Assembly (NCBI GenBank): GCA_017618625.1
Contig: JAFZTV010000105.1
Coordinates: 1-19,234, forward strand
Length of the DNA: 19,234 bases
DNA from: Bacteroidales bacterium
Lineage (GTDB): Bacteria > Bacteroidota > Bacteroidia > Bacteroidales > P3
Reading direction: 5' to 3'
Below, piece by piece: positions 8,193 through 15,598 of this stretch. Made by a program: the position numbers and the translations under genes. Every line of letters begins with the position of its first letter. Positions within the stretch are counted from its first letter, which is position 1. A model generated the notes under the pieces. The model saw nothing but the letters and a program-made list of their open reading frames with translations. It did not search any database and was not told the origin of the DNA.

Positions 8193-9344
8193 TTGAAGTA
8201 CTACATCATAGCAGGCGAATCATCGGGCGACCTTCACGGCTCAAACCTTATGAAGGCAATCCTGACGCATGACTCTGATGCCGAGATACGCTTCTGGGGT
8301 GGCGACAGGATGGCTGCGGTGGGCGGCACCTGCGTCAAGCACATACGCGATCTCTCTTTCATGGGTTTTGTCGAGGTGGTGAGGCATTTACGCCAGGTGC
8401 TGGGCAATATCGCCTTCTGCAAGAATGATATAGTTCAGTTCCATCCGGACGCCATAATATATATTGATTTTCCGGGCTTCAACCTGCGTGTCGCCGACTT
8501 CGCGCACAAGCATGGCTTCCGCAATTTCTATTATATCTCGCCTCAGCTGTGGGCGTGGAAGAAAGGCCGCATCCGCAAGATGCGCACGACGATTGACCGC
8601 CTTTTCTGCATACTCCCCTTTGAAGAGGATTTCTACAAGCGAAACAACTTCCCCCAAGCCCAATACGTCGGCCACCCCCTGCTGGACGCGATAAACTGTC
8701 CGACAAGTCCGACAAGTCCGACCTCCAGCAACTCAGACACTCAAGCACTCAAGCATTCAAGCAATCAATCAATCAGGCATTCCATCGCCCTCTTGCCCGG
8801 CAGCCGCCGACAGGAGCTCTCCAACACCATGCCCGGCATGCTCGCCTTGGCCTCACGCCACCCGGAATATGATTTTGTCATAGCGGGCATGGACATTCTT
8901 GGCGCCGAGCAATACAGCCGTTACGGAGCGTTGCCCTCCAACGTCAGGATACGATACAATCAGACCTACAAGATTCTTTCCGAGTCATACGCCGCCGTCG
9001 TCTGCTCAGGCACCGCCACGCTCGAAACCGCGCTGTTCAACGTGCCGCAGGTGGTCTGCTACAAGGCCAACCCCGTCTCAATAGCCATAGCGCGTTGGTT
9101 TGTGGGCAAGCGGGTGCGGTTTATCTCGCTGGTCAATCTCATAGCCGACCGTCCCATAGTGAAAGAACTGTTGCAGCAGGACTTCAACCAGACGATGCTT
9201 GAGCAGGAGTTCAGCCTTGTGACAAAAGACCAGTCCTACCGCTCCACGATGCGGGAGGGCTATGCCGACGTGCGCCGAATACTCGGAGGCAGCGGCGCCT
9301 CTGACCGTGTGGCGTCTGTCGTTATCAGTACAATACAAAAGTGA
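8193..9344 (+). CDS. lpxB: Lipid-A-disaccharide synthase LpxB
   Basis: A 383-residue peripheral inner-membrane GT-B glycosyltransferase that joins UDP-2,3-diacylglucosamine and lipid X into the lipid A disaccharide. The TTG start gives the standard N-terminus KYYIIAGESSGDLHGS. Other motifs in order are SFMGFVEVV, IDFPGFNLR, ISPQLWAWK (residues ~115-123), YVGHPLLDAI (~158-167), ALLPGSRRQEL (~199-209) and CSGTATLETAL. The linker between the two Rossmann halves (residues ~168-197) is replaced by a Pro/Thr/Ser-rich low-complexity stretch encoded by simple DNA repeats. Frame and downstream motifs are intact, so the enzyme is probably active. It overlaps the next gene by 4 nt (GTGA), indicating translational coupling. 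Confidence 0.94.
   Translation: MKYYIIAGESSGDLHGSNLMKAILTHDSDAEIRFWGGDRMAAVGGTCVKHIRDLSFMGFVEVVRHLRQVLGNIAFCKNDIVQFHPDAIIYIDFPGFNLRVADFAHKHGFRNFYYISPQLWAWKKGRIRKMRTTIDRLFCILPFEEDFYKRNNFPQAQYVGHPLLDAINCPTSPTSPTSSNSDTQALKHSSNQSIRHSIALLPGSRRQELSNTMPGMLALASRHPEYDFVIAGMDILGAEQYSRYGALPSNVRIRYNQTYKILSESYAAVVCSGTATLETALFNVPQVVCYKANPVSIAIARWFVGKRVRFISLVNLIADRPIVKELLQQDFNQTMLEQEFSLVTKDQSYRSTMREGYADVRRILGGSGASDRVASVVISTIQK
8698..8778. repeat. Simple-sequence repeats inside lpxB
   Basis: Three copies of GTCCGACAA/GTCCGACC (8698-8723) are followed by runs of CACTCAAG, CATTCAAG and CAATCAAT (to ~8778). The tract is in frame and encodes the linker between the two lpxB domains. It resembles the simple sequence seen in spacers of this window rather than ordinary coding DNA. 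Confidence 0.8.
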
Positions 9345-10729
9345 AACACCTGTCGCTCATAGTGTTACTTCTTCTCACTGCCTCGACTGCTCTGGCCGAC
9401 AAGGTGAAGGTTCGCATCTTCTCAACCAACACCATCTCCGCCGTTACGGTCTCGTTCGACCTCGGACAATACAACGTCTATGCCAACGACTCGGTGCTGG
9501 TCGAGTCCACTCTTGGCGAGGGTGCATCGCTCACCCTCAAACCCTCGGGCGGAAAGGTGTCTATAGCCACCGACGGCTACAACTACGGAGCGTTCGATAA
9601 AATCCGTTTCCAGGCCACCGACACGGCCTGCATACTCTGTATCAACCCCTCCAACGTCAAGCAGCGCACCTACGAAGGCGACCTGATAGTTACTGCCACC
9701 AAGCAGAACTCGTTGCTGCTTATCAACGATGTGGAGTTCGAGACATATATTGCGGGCGTGGTGCAGTCTGAAATCTACGGCGACCTCACCGACATTTTCC
9801 GCGTCCAAGCCATCATCTCGCGCACGTGGGCGCTCAAGAACATCAACAAACACCAGAAAGACGGCTACAACTTCTGCGACCACGTCCACTGCCAGGCCTA
9901 CCACAACCGCTGCGTCCGTCCCGACATAATGCTCGGAACCATGCAGAGCAGCGGTGTCACCATTGTCGATACCGAGGGACATCTTATCGAGACACCGTTC
10001 CACTCCAACAGTGGCGGACAGACCGCCAACTCGGAGGATGTGTGGCGCAACGCTTTGCCCTATCTGCGCTCGGTCGAGGACACCTTCTCCTTCCGTATGC
10101 GCCAGTCCGACTGGACCAAGGTGCTCACCAAGGACCAGTGGCTAGGCTATTTCGCCAAGAAACACAAGCTCAACACCGCCGACAGTGCGGTGCGCGACTC
10201 ACTGCTCTCGTTCACCCAGGTTCGTCGCAAAGCCCGCATTATGGGTGTTCAGCTTACCCGCATCCGTACCGACTTCCAGCTCAAATCCACCTTCTTCAGT
10301 GTGGTTTACGACTCCGTCAGCGGCAAGGTTACTCTGCGGGGCCACGGCTATGGTCATGGTGTCGGCCTCAGCCAGGAAGGTACCATTCGCATGGCACAGC
10401 TCGGCATCGCCTACGACAGCATCATCAGGCATTACTATACGGGTGCACGGCTGAACAGTAATCCCGACTCGCCGAAGAACTACGTCGAGAACTACATCCA
10501 GCAGATAGAGAAGATTATCGAGGACGACAAGCAGCGCACCACACAGGTCAAGTCGAAGAAAGACGACTGGCTTGGACGACTCTTCCGCGTGCGCGACCGC
10601 GAGGAGCGTGAGGAAGTTTACGACGAAACCAAGCAGGACAACGAGTCCGACTGGCAGTTCAAATTCGGCGAAACCGACACCACAGGAACCTCCAGCGGTC
10701 AGCAATCAGTAGGTAGCAGTCAGCAGTAG
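9341..10729 (+). CDS. SpoIID/LytB-domain protein, likely peptidoglycan lytic transglycosylase
   Basis: A 462-residue exported protein. It has a signal peptide at residues 1-19 (MKHLSLIVLLLLTASTALA), a beta-rich N-terminal region, then a SpoIID domain at ~125-375. Family marks are DVEFETYIAGVVQSEI with the presumed catalytic glutamate E144, a region FRVQAIISRTWAL, HSNSGGQT (221-228) and HGYGHGVGLSQEG (~335-347). In sporulating bacteria SpoIID cleaves denuded glycan strands; Bacteroidales do not sporulate, so a general wall-remodelling role in the periplasm is inferred. The C-terminal ~80 residues are charged and then Gln/Ser-rich, and the last codons are formed by CAGTAG/CAGCAG simple repeats. 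The GTG start overlaps the lpxB stop. Confidence 0.87.
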   Translation: MKHLSLIVLLLLTASTALADKVKVRIFSTNTISAVTVSFDLGQYNVYANDSVLVESTLGEGASLTLKPSGGKVSIATDGYNYGAFDKIRFQATDTACILCINPSNVKQRTYEGDLIVTATKQNSLLLINDVEFETYIAGVVQSEIYGDLTDIFRVQAIISRTWALKNINKHQKDGYNFCDHVHCQAYHNRCVRPDIMLGTMQSSGVTIVDTEGHLIETPFHSNSGGQTANSEDVWRNALPYLRSVEDTFSFRMRQSDWTKVLTKDQWLGYFAKKHKLNTADSAVRDSLLSFTQVRRKARIMGVQLTRIRTDFQLKSTFFSVVYDSVSGKVTLRGHGYGHGVGLSQEGTIRMAQLGIAYDSIIRHYYTGARLNSNPDSPKNYVENYIQQIEKIIEDDKQRTTQVKSKKDDWLGRLFRVRDREEREEVYDETKQDNESDWQFKFGETDTTGTSSGQQSVGSSQQ

Positions 10730-10752
10730 GCAGAAACCATTTTTAGGTGTTA

Positions 10753-11085
10753 AAAGAAACAGCGAAGCACCTTTCAACTTTCGTGTTTTTCGCTTAAGGC
10801 GAGTGAGAATCACAAGCCGTTTTTCGTGATTTTCGAGTTTTTCGATGTAAAAACAATTTTCGCATAATTTCGCAGTTTTCGCATATTTTCGCAATCCAAA
10901 GAAACAGCGAAGCGCATTTCATTTTCGAGTTTTTCGCAGGCGAGTGCGAATCACAAGCCGTTTTTCGTGATTTTAGTGTTTTTCGATGTAAAAAAGTTTT
11001 CGCATACTTTCGCAATAAAGAAAAATTAGAGTTTTTCGTGTTTTTCGATGTTAAAAAGATTTTTCGCAATAATAATAAACAGCGG
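10753..11085. repeat. Degenerate tandem array in the spacer before hsdM
   Basis: The 600-nt gap between the SpoIID gene and hsdM holds no convincing gene. It contains units beginning AAAGAAA at 10753, 10898 and 11017, with a fourth partial start (AAACAGCG) at ~11077. Units share GTTTTTCGATGTAAAAA, TTTTCGCA and, in the first two, AGCGAAGC plus an inverted AATCAC...GTGATT pair around GCCGTTTTTC. Unit lengths are about 145, 119 and 60 nt, shortening toward hsdM. The minus strand is open through most of it only because the repeat has few stops there. From ~11086 to the hsdM promoter I see nothing further. Confidence 0.8.
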
Positions 11086-11254
11086 ACCTGCTTCCACTTG
11101 GTGTGAAAATTGATTTGCTGAGATAATTTGCTTTTCAATGAGTTCAGTGTTTTCGCTACTTGGTCAAGTCAAGTGGTAGGCATGTTGGAGAAATGGAATA
11201 TGATTGGTGGGTATATAAGTATTACTGAATTACACGACATTTAAAAGAAATTCG

Positions 11255-11262
11255 TATCTTTG
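11255..11262 (+). promoter_or_regulatory. -7 box of the hsdM promoter
   Basis: TATCTTTG fits the Bacteroidota TAnnTTTG consensus and is followed by GC, as is usual. Transcription would start near 11268, leaving a leader of about 60 nt before the hsdM ATG. No clear -33 TTTG is present at the expected distance. Confidence 0.65.
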
Positions 11263-11329
11263 CAGATTACTACAGAAACCATTAACCAATGGGCTAAGAG
11301 ATATTTAGTCTTATTGATGAAATCATATT

Positions 11330-12916
11330 ATGGCAAAGAAACTGATAAAAGAGAAATCAATTGAAGAGACGCTGTGGGAATCGGCCAACAAGCTGCGTGG
11401 CTCTGTGGAGCCGTCGGAGTACAAGCATGTGGTGCTGAGCCTTATCTTCCTGAAATATGCCTACGACCGTTTTACCGAGCGCAGGAATGAACTTGAGACA
11501 GAAGGGAAGGCGAAGTTTGTCGATAACCCTGTGTTCTACAACGCCAAGAACGTGTTTTATTTGGAGCCCGAAAGCCGTTGGGATTTCCTGATAGCCAACG
11601 CCAAGCAGAACGACATAGCCATCAAGATTGACAAGGCTTTAGCGAAGGTGGAGGAGAGCAACCCGTCGCTGAAGGGTGCTTTGCCGAGCAACTACTATGC
11701 AGGCCTTTCGCTCGACCGTACCAAGTTGGCGGCATTGCTTGACGAAATCAACAAGATAGACACACTGAAAGACCCTGAGCACGACCTGATGGGACGAGTG
11801 TATGAGTACTTTTTGGGCAAGTTCGCCATCGCCGAGGGTAAGGGTAAAGGCGAATACTACACACCTAAGACCATTGTCAATCTTATAGCGGAGATGATAC
11901 AGCCCTATCGAGGCAAGATATACGACCCCTGCTGTGGAAGCGGCGGTATGTTTGTGCAGTCGATGAAGTTCATCGAGGCCCACCACGGCAACAAGCGCGA
12001 CATCAGCGTCTATGGTCAGGAATACACCAACACCACCTACAAGCTGGCGAAGATGAACCTCGCCATACGCGGCATTGCATGCAACCTGGGCGAGATGGCT
12101 GCCGACACATTCCACAACGACCAGCACAAAGAGCTCAAGGCCGACTTTATTATGGCCAATCCACCGTTCAATCAAAAAGACTGGCGTGCCGATAACGAGC
12201 TGACGGACGACCCCCGATGGATCGATACGAAGCAAGGGAATGGTGTCCGATATGATACACCACCCACCAGTAACGCCAACTACGGATGGATACTTAATAT
12301 CGTAAGCAAGCTTTCTGCGAATGGTACAGCAGGTTTCTTATTGGCCAACGGCGCATTGAGTGGCGACGGCACAGAGCTGGCTATCCGCAAGCAGCTTATC
12401 CAGAACCATCTGGTGGAGGCCATCGTCATACTTCCCCGTAACATGTTCTACTCCACCGACATCAGCGTGACGCTGTGGATACTGAACAACAACAAAAAGG
12501 CCCGAACCGTAGAGCAGAACGGCAAGACTGTGAAGTACCGCAACCGCGAGAAGGAAGTGCTCTTCATCGACTTGCGCCAGTGGGGAGAGCCCTTTGAGAA
12601 GAAATACATCCAGTTTCCGCCAGAGCAGATACAGCAGATAGCCCAAAACTTCCACAACTGGCAGCGCGAAGGCCACGAAAAGAGCTATCACGACGAGGCA
12701 GAATACTGTTATTCAGCCACCATAGACGAGATCGAGGCGAAAGGCTGGAGCCTTGTGCCCAGCAAATATATCGAGTTCAAGAATCGCGACGAGCATATAG
12801 ACTTCGACACCAAGATGAAGCAGCTGCAAGGCGAGATACGCGACCTGCTGCAACAGGAGGAAGTGAGCACAAAAGAACTGAAAGAATTGTTTGAGAAATT
12901 GGGATATAAAATCTAA
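11330..12916 (+). CDS. hsdM: Type I restriction-modification methyltransferase subunit HsdM
   Basis: A 528-residue N6-adenine DNA methyltransferase that acts with HsdS to modify the target site. The N-terminal HsdM_N helical region (residues ~8-150) contains LWESANKLRGSVEPSEYKHV. The methylase domain has the AdoMet-binding motif I DPCCGSGG (starting D199) and catalytic motif IV NPPF (N277), both intact. GEYYTPKTIV just before motif I is typical. The C-terminus is a long helical tail expected to contact HsdS. The ATG is preceded by a promoter box, and length is normal for the family. Its partner hsdS is not adjacent but lies ~1.5 kb downstream, beyond a fic gene. Confidence 0.96.
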   Translation: MAKKLIKEKSIEETLWESANKLRGSVEPSEYKHVVLSLIFLKYAYDRFTERRNELETEGKAKFVDNPVFYNAKNVFYLEPESRWDFLIANAKQNDIAIKIDKALAKVEESNPSLKGALPSNYYAGLSLDRTKLAALLDEINKIDTLKDPEHDLMGRVYEYFLGKFAIAEGKGKGEYYTPKTIVNLIAEMIQPYRGKIYDPCCGSGGMFVQSMKFIEAHHGNKRDISVYGQEYTNTTYKLAKMNLAIRGIACNLGEMAADTFHNDQHKELKADFIMANPPFNQKDWRADNELTDDPRWIDTKQGNGVRYDTPPTSNANYGWILNIVSKLSANGTAGFLLANGALSGDGTELAIRKQLIQNHLVEAIVILPRNMFYSTDISVTLWILNNNKKARTVEQNGKTVKYRNREKEVLFIDLRQWGEPFEKKYIQFPPEQIQQIAQNFHNWQREGHEKSYHDEAEYCYSATIDEIEAKGWSLVPSKYIEFKNRDEHIDFDTKMKQLQGEIRDLLQQEEVSTKELKELFEKLGYKI

Positions 12917-12958
12917 TAATTCTTTCCAGTTTGGAAAGAATTGGAAAGAATTGGAAAG
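12917..12958. repeat. 42-nt repeat, copy 1, with palindrome and iterons (between hsdM and fic)
   Basis: The repeat begins at the base after the hsdM TAA. It opens with the perfect inverted repeat ATTCTTTCCA-gtt-TGGAAAGAAT (12919-12941) and continues with further TTGGAAAGAA / TTGGAAAG direct copies at a 10-nt step. It differs from copy 2 at 14319 at two positions only. It covers the region where the -33 element of the fic promoter must lie, so it looks like an operator, probably for autoregulation. Confidence 0.85.
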
Positions 12959-12967
12959 TTTTTTTTG

Positions 12968-12975
12968 TATCTTTG
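12968..12975 (+). promoter_or_regulatory. -7 box of the fic promoter
   Basis: TATCTTTG, followed by TG, fits the TAnnTTTG consensus. It lies 24 nt upstream of the fic ATG at 12999, giving a very short leader. The 42-nt repeat ends 9 nt upstream, so its iterons overlap the expected -33 zone. Confidence 0.65.
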
Positions 12976-12998
12976 TGCTCAGAAATAATACGACAAAC

Positions 12999-14318
12999 AT
13001 GATAGAACCTGCTCCGCAACTAACACAAAAAGACCTATCTAGGTTGTTTCTAAACAATGGATACAGAAGCAATCCCGAGATGAATGTCCTCATTGATAAA
13101 GCCAATGACGGATACGAATACTGGGACACTGTAAAGTATAAAAAATGTCCAGCAGGCTTCTCTCCGGAAGAATTATGGAAGCGAGTTAAAGTGTCTCGGA
13201 TATTAATGACGGCCTACACATGGGGAAAATATGCGGTTTCCTTCGGTTTTACCAATAAGATGCAGCGTCTCTGCCATGAATTTGACATGCATTTTGGACA
13301 AGGTTGGATGTATCATACCGAAATCACCGAAGAGAACAAGAGCCAATACTTGAAAAGTTCCTTGATGGAAGAGGCTATTTATTCAAGTATGATGGAAGGT
13401 GCAGCCACCACACGAAAAGTTGCAAAAGATATGTTGCGCAAGAAAAAGTCGCCACGCGACAAATCGCAGCAGATGATTGTCAACAACTACAAAACCATAC
13501 AATTTATTTCTGAACAAAAGGACACACCGCTTACTGTAGAGTTGTTGATGCAAGTTCATCGGTTGATGACGGAAAAGACACTGAAAAACGAAGAAGATGC
13601 CGGTCGTTTCAGAACAAACGATGACAATATTGTAGTTTATGATGTGATGGCCGACGAAACGGTACATACTCCGCCGAAGGCTGATGATATACCTGAGTTT
13701 GCAAAAGACCTATGCGATTATTTCAACGATAAAAATATTACATCGTATGTCCACCCGATAATTCGTGGAATCATAATCCACTTTATGATTGGTTTCTACC
13801 ATCCTTTTGTCGATGGCAATGGACGAACAGCCCGCGCATTGTTCTACTGGTATATGTTGAAAGAAGGCTACTGGATGACAGAATACCTTTCCATATCAAG
13901 GGTTATCGCAAAATCCAAGAAATCATACGAGAAAGCATATCTGTATGCGGAAGCTGACGGCCTCGACCTTGGTTATTTCATCAACTACAATATGAAAGTG
14001 TTGGAACAGGCCTACCGCGAACTGAAAGAATACATACAGAGAAAACAGGCAGAGAGACAAACGGCAAACACTTATCTGCGGCTTGGCTATGTCAACCAAC
14101 GTCAAGCTCAGATAATACAGATATTTGTAGATGACCCGGCAGAAATCCTAACAGTAAAGGACCTGCAGGAACGATTCTCCGTCAGTCCGACCACAGCCAA
14201 ACTTGATCTTGTCAACCTTGTAAATCATGGGCTTTTGAAAGAGATTGCGTTTAATAAGGTTAAAAAAGGCTATGTCATTGGAGAAGATTTTAAGAAAAAG
14301 ATAGCGTTACCGAAATAG
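12999..14318 (+). CDS. Fic-domain protein (probable AMP-transferase) with C-terminal winged helix
   Basis: A 439-residue protein. The ATG at 12999 is chosen because it follows the promoter box; the open frame extends back into hsdM, but that part encodes the repeat. The complete Fic active-site motif HPFVDGNGR is at 268-276, with a further conserved R at 279. An inhibitory-helix motif of the S/TxxxE(G/N) type, SSMMEG (129-134), lies N-terminal to the Fic fold, as in class II self-inhibited Fic enzymes. Residues ~380-425 (ILTVKDLQERFSVSPTTAKL and following) look like a winged helix-turn-helix. Fic enzymes usually transfer AMP to a protein hydroxyl; the target is unknown. Fic genes embedded between hsdM and hsdS occur in type I loci, but their role there is not settled. 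The HTH and flanking palindromes suggest the protein binds its own control region. Confidence 0.9.
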   Translation: MIEPAPQLTQKDLSRLFLNNGYRSNPEMNVLIDKANDGYEYWDTVKYKKCPAGFSPEELWKRVKVSRILMTAYTWGKYAVSFGFTNKMQRLCHEFDMHFGQGWMYHTEITEENKSQYLKSSLMEEAIYSSMMEGAATTRKVAKDMLRKKKSPRDKSQQMIVNNYKTIQFISEQKDTPLTVELLMQVHRLMTEKTLKNEEDAGRFRTNDDNIVVYDVMADETVHTPPKADDIPEFAKDLCDYFNDKNITSYVHPIIRGIIIHFMIGFYHPFVDGNGRTARALFYWYMLKEGYWMTEYLSISRVIAKSKKSYEKAYLYAEADGLDLGYFINYNMKVLEQAYRELKEYIQRKQAERQTANTYLRLGYVNQRQAQIIQIFVDDPAEILTVKDLQERFSVSPTTAKLDLVNLVNHGLLKEIAFNKVKKGYVIGEDFKKKIALPK

Positions 14319-14360
14319 TAATTCTTTCCAGTTTGGAATGAATTGGAAAGAACTGGAAAG
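14319..14360. repeat. 42-nt repeat, copy 2 (between fic and hsdS)
   Basis: This copy begins at the base after the fic TAG. It matches copy 1 at 40 of 42 positions by eye (AAAG to AATG in the palindrome right arm, and GAATT to GAACT in the second iteron). Another TTGGAAAG occurs at 14407. It makes the fic gene a unit bounded by direct repeats, and it forms the upstream part of the hsdS control region. Confidence 0.85.
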
Positions 14361-14378
14361 GTTGAAAGTTGATAAAAC

Positions 14379-14403
14379 TTGATAATTCTTGCAAAATTAT
14401 CAA
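14379..14403. promoter_or_regulatory. Inverted repeat A upstream of hsdS
   Basis: TTGATAATT (14379-14387) and AATTATCAA (14395-14403) are exact inverted arms around the spacer CTTGCAA. It is closely similar to inverted repeat B 42 nt downstream. Probable protein-binding site or mRNA hairpin; regulator unknown, with the nearby winged-helix Fic protein as one candidate. Confidence 0.6.
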
Positions 14404-14420
14404 AGATTGGAAAGAAAAAA

Positions 14421-14447
14421 CTTTATAATTGTTGCAAAATTATAAAG
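14421..14447. promoter_or_regulatory. Inverted repeat B upstream of hsdS
   Basis: CTTTATAATT (14421-14430) and AATTATAAAG (14438-14447) are exact 10-bp arms around GTTGCAA. The right arm ends 16 nt before the hsdS ATG, so a hairpin here could also affect translation. The pair A/B shares TTGCAAAATTAT. A TATAATTG at 14424 is a weak -7-like match. Confidence 0.6.
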
Positions 14448-14463
14448 AATTATACAGAACCAA

Positions 14464-15585
14464 ATGGGCACAGAATTTCATAGATTAGGCGACTATATCA
14501 GACCTGTGGATGTCCGCAATCGAGACTTGAATGTTACGGAGCTTGTCGGTCTTACGATTGACAAGGCGTTTATTCCATCGGTGGCGAATGTCATTGGCAC
14601 GGACCTCTCAAACTACAAGGTGATTCGCCGTGAGCAGTTTGCTTGTAGTTTGATGCAGGTGAGCCGTGACGGAAAGATGCCAGTCGCTATGTTTGAGGGC
14701 GACGAGGCAATTATGTCGCCTGCCTATCCGATGTTTGAGGTCATTGATAAATCAGAGCTGTTGCCCAAATACTTGATGATGTGGTTTTCTCGCAAAGAGT
14801 TTGACCGTGAAGCAAGTTTCTATGCTGTTGGAGGTGTACGTGGAAGTTTGGCGTGGGAGGACTTCTGTGATATGCGCCTTCCTGTGCCAGATATTGAACG
14901 GCAGCGGGAAATCGTGGCGGAGTATGAGACGTTGACTAACCGCATACGCCTCAACGAGCAAATAATTCAACGCCTCGAATCCACCGCCCAAGCCCTCTAC
15001 CGCCACACCTTCATAGACAACATCGACAAACAAAACCTCCCCCAAGGCTGGAAACTTGGTACCCTGTCCGAATTAGCAAACATAACAATGGGGCAGTCTC
15101 CAGACGGTGAAACATACAATATGGAGGGCGATGGAATGTTTTTTTATCAAGGGAGGGCTGATTTTGGAAACAGATTTCCAACACCGCGTGTGTACACGAC
15201 AGATCCGACAAGATTTGCAAAAGAAGGAGACATACTACTTAGCGTACGAGCGCCTGTTGGTGATATAAACATCGCACCACATGATTGTTGCATTGGTCGT
15301 GGGTTAGCTGCACTAAGAAGTAAGAATCATTGCCAAAGCTATTTGTTCTATCAAATGCTGGAGTTGGAACATGTCTTTAATATATCCGATGATGATGGTA
15401 CAGTATTTGGTAGTATAAATAAGGATGATTTGTACAATATTGAAGTTGTAATCCCAACTACTCAAGAAATGTTTTTGTTTGAAAGACAAGCATCTGTAAT
15501 AGACAAGGAAATAAAAATAAAAGATAAAGAAATTAATATATTAACCGAATTACAATCTTTGCTATTGGCAAAGATGGGGCAATAA
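14464..15585 (+). CDS. hsdS: Type I restriction-modification specificity subunit HsdS
   Basis: A 373-residue DNA-sequence-recognition subunit that directs HsdM (and HsdR) to a bipartite target. It has two target-recognition domains, residues ~1-145 and ~196-335, each followed by a coiled-coil spacer: one at ~145-185 (IERQREIVAEYETLTNRIRL and on) and one at the C-terminus. PQGWKLGTLSEL opens the second domain; GDILLSVRAPVGDINIA and CIGRGLAAL are typical of it. The first domain and central spacer are GC-moderate with many C-ending codons, while the second domain is clearly A/T-rich, a sign of domain exchange. The ATPase gene follows after 13 nt. Confidence 0.94.
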   Translation: MGTEFHRLGDYIRPVDVRNRDLNVTELVGLTIDKAFIPSVANVIGTDLSNYKVIRREQFACSLMQVSRDGKMPVAMFEGDEAIMSPAYPMFEVIDKSELLPKYLMMWFSRKEFDREASFYAVGGVRGSLAWEDFCDMRLPVPDIERQREIVAEYETLTNRIRLNEQIIQRLESTAQALYRHTFIDNIDKQNLPQGWKLGTLSELANITMGQSPDGETYNMEGDGMFFYQGRADFGNRFPTPRVYTTDPTRFAKEGDILLSVRAPVGDINIAPHDCCIGRGLAALRSKNHCQSYLFYQMLELEHVFNISDDDGTVFGSINKDDLYNIEVVIPTTQEMFLFERQASVIDKEIKIKDKEINILTELQSLLLAKMGQ

Positions 15586-15598
15586 TAAATATTAAAAA

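Noticed and set aside
10753..11085. CRISPR array
   Set aside because: Unit lengths differ (about 145, 119 and 60 nt), there are no constant ~30-nt repeats with unique spacers, and no cas genes are near.
10794..11138. Minus-strand frame of 114 codons across the spacer repeats
   Set aside because: The frame repeats itself because the DNA array is tandem; it lacks a start signal and a domain, and the repeat has few stops on that strand by composition.
11159..11182. Inverted ACTTG/CAAGT motif upstream of hsdM
   Set aside because: The arms are only five bases and no second copy supports it.
12919..12966. Rho-independent terminator after hsdM
   Set aside because: The palindrome could form a hairpin, but the T run starts 15 nt after it and the same palindrome recurs before hsdS; an operator fits better, although a dual role is possible.
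12891..12998. Upstream extension of the fic reading frame into hsdM
   Set aside because: The extra 36 codons overlap the hsdM end and translate the palindromic repeat and promoter; the ATG at 12999 follows a TATCTTTG box.
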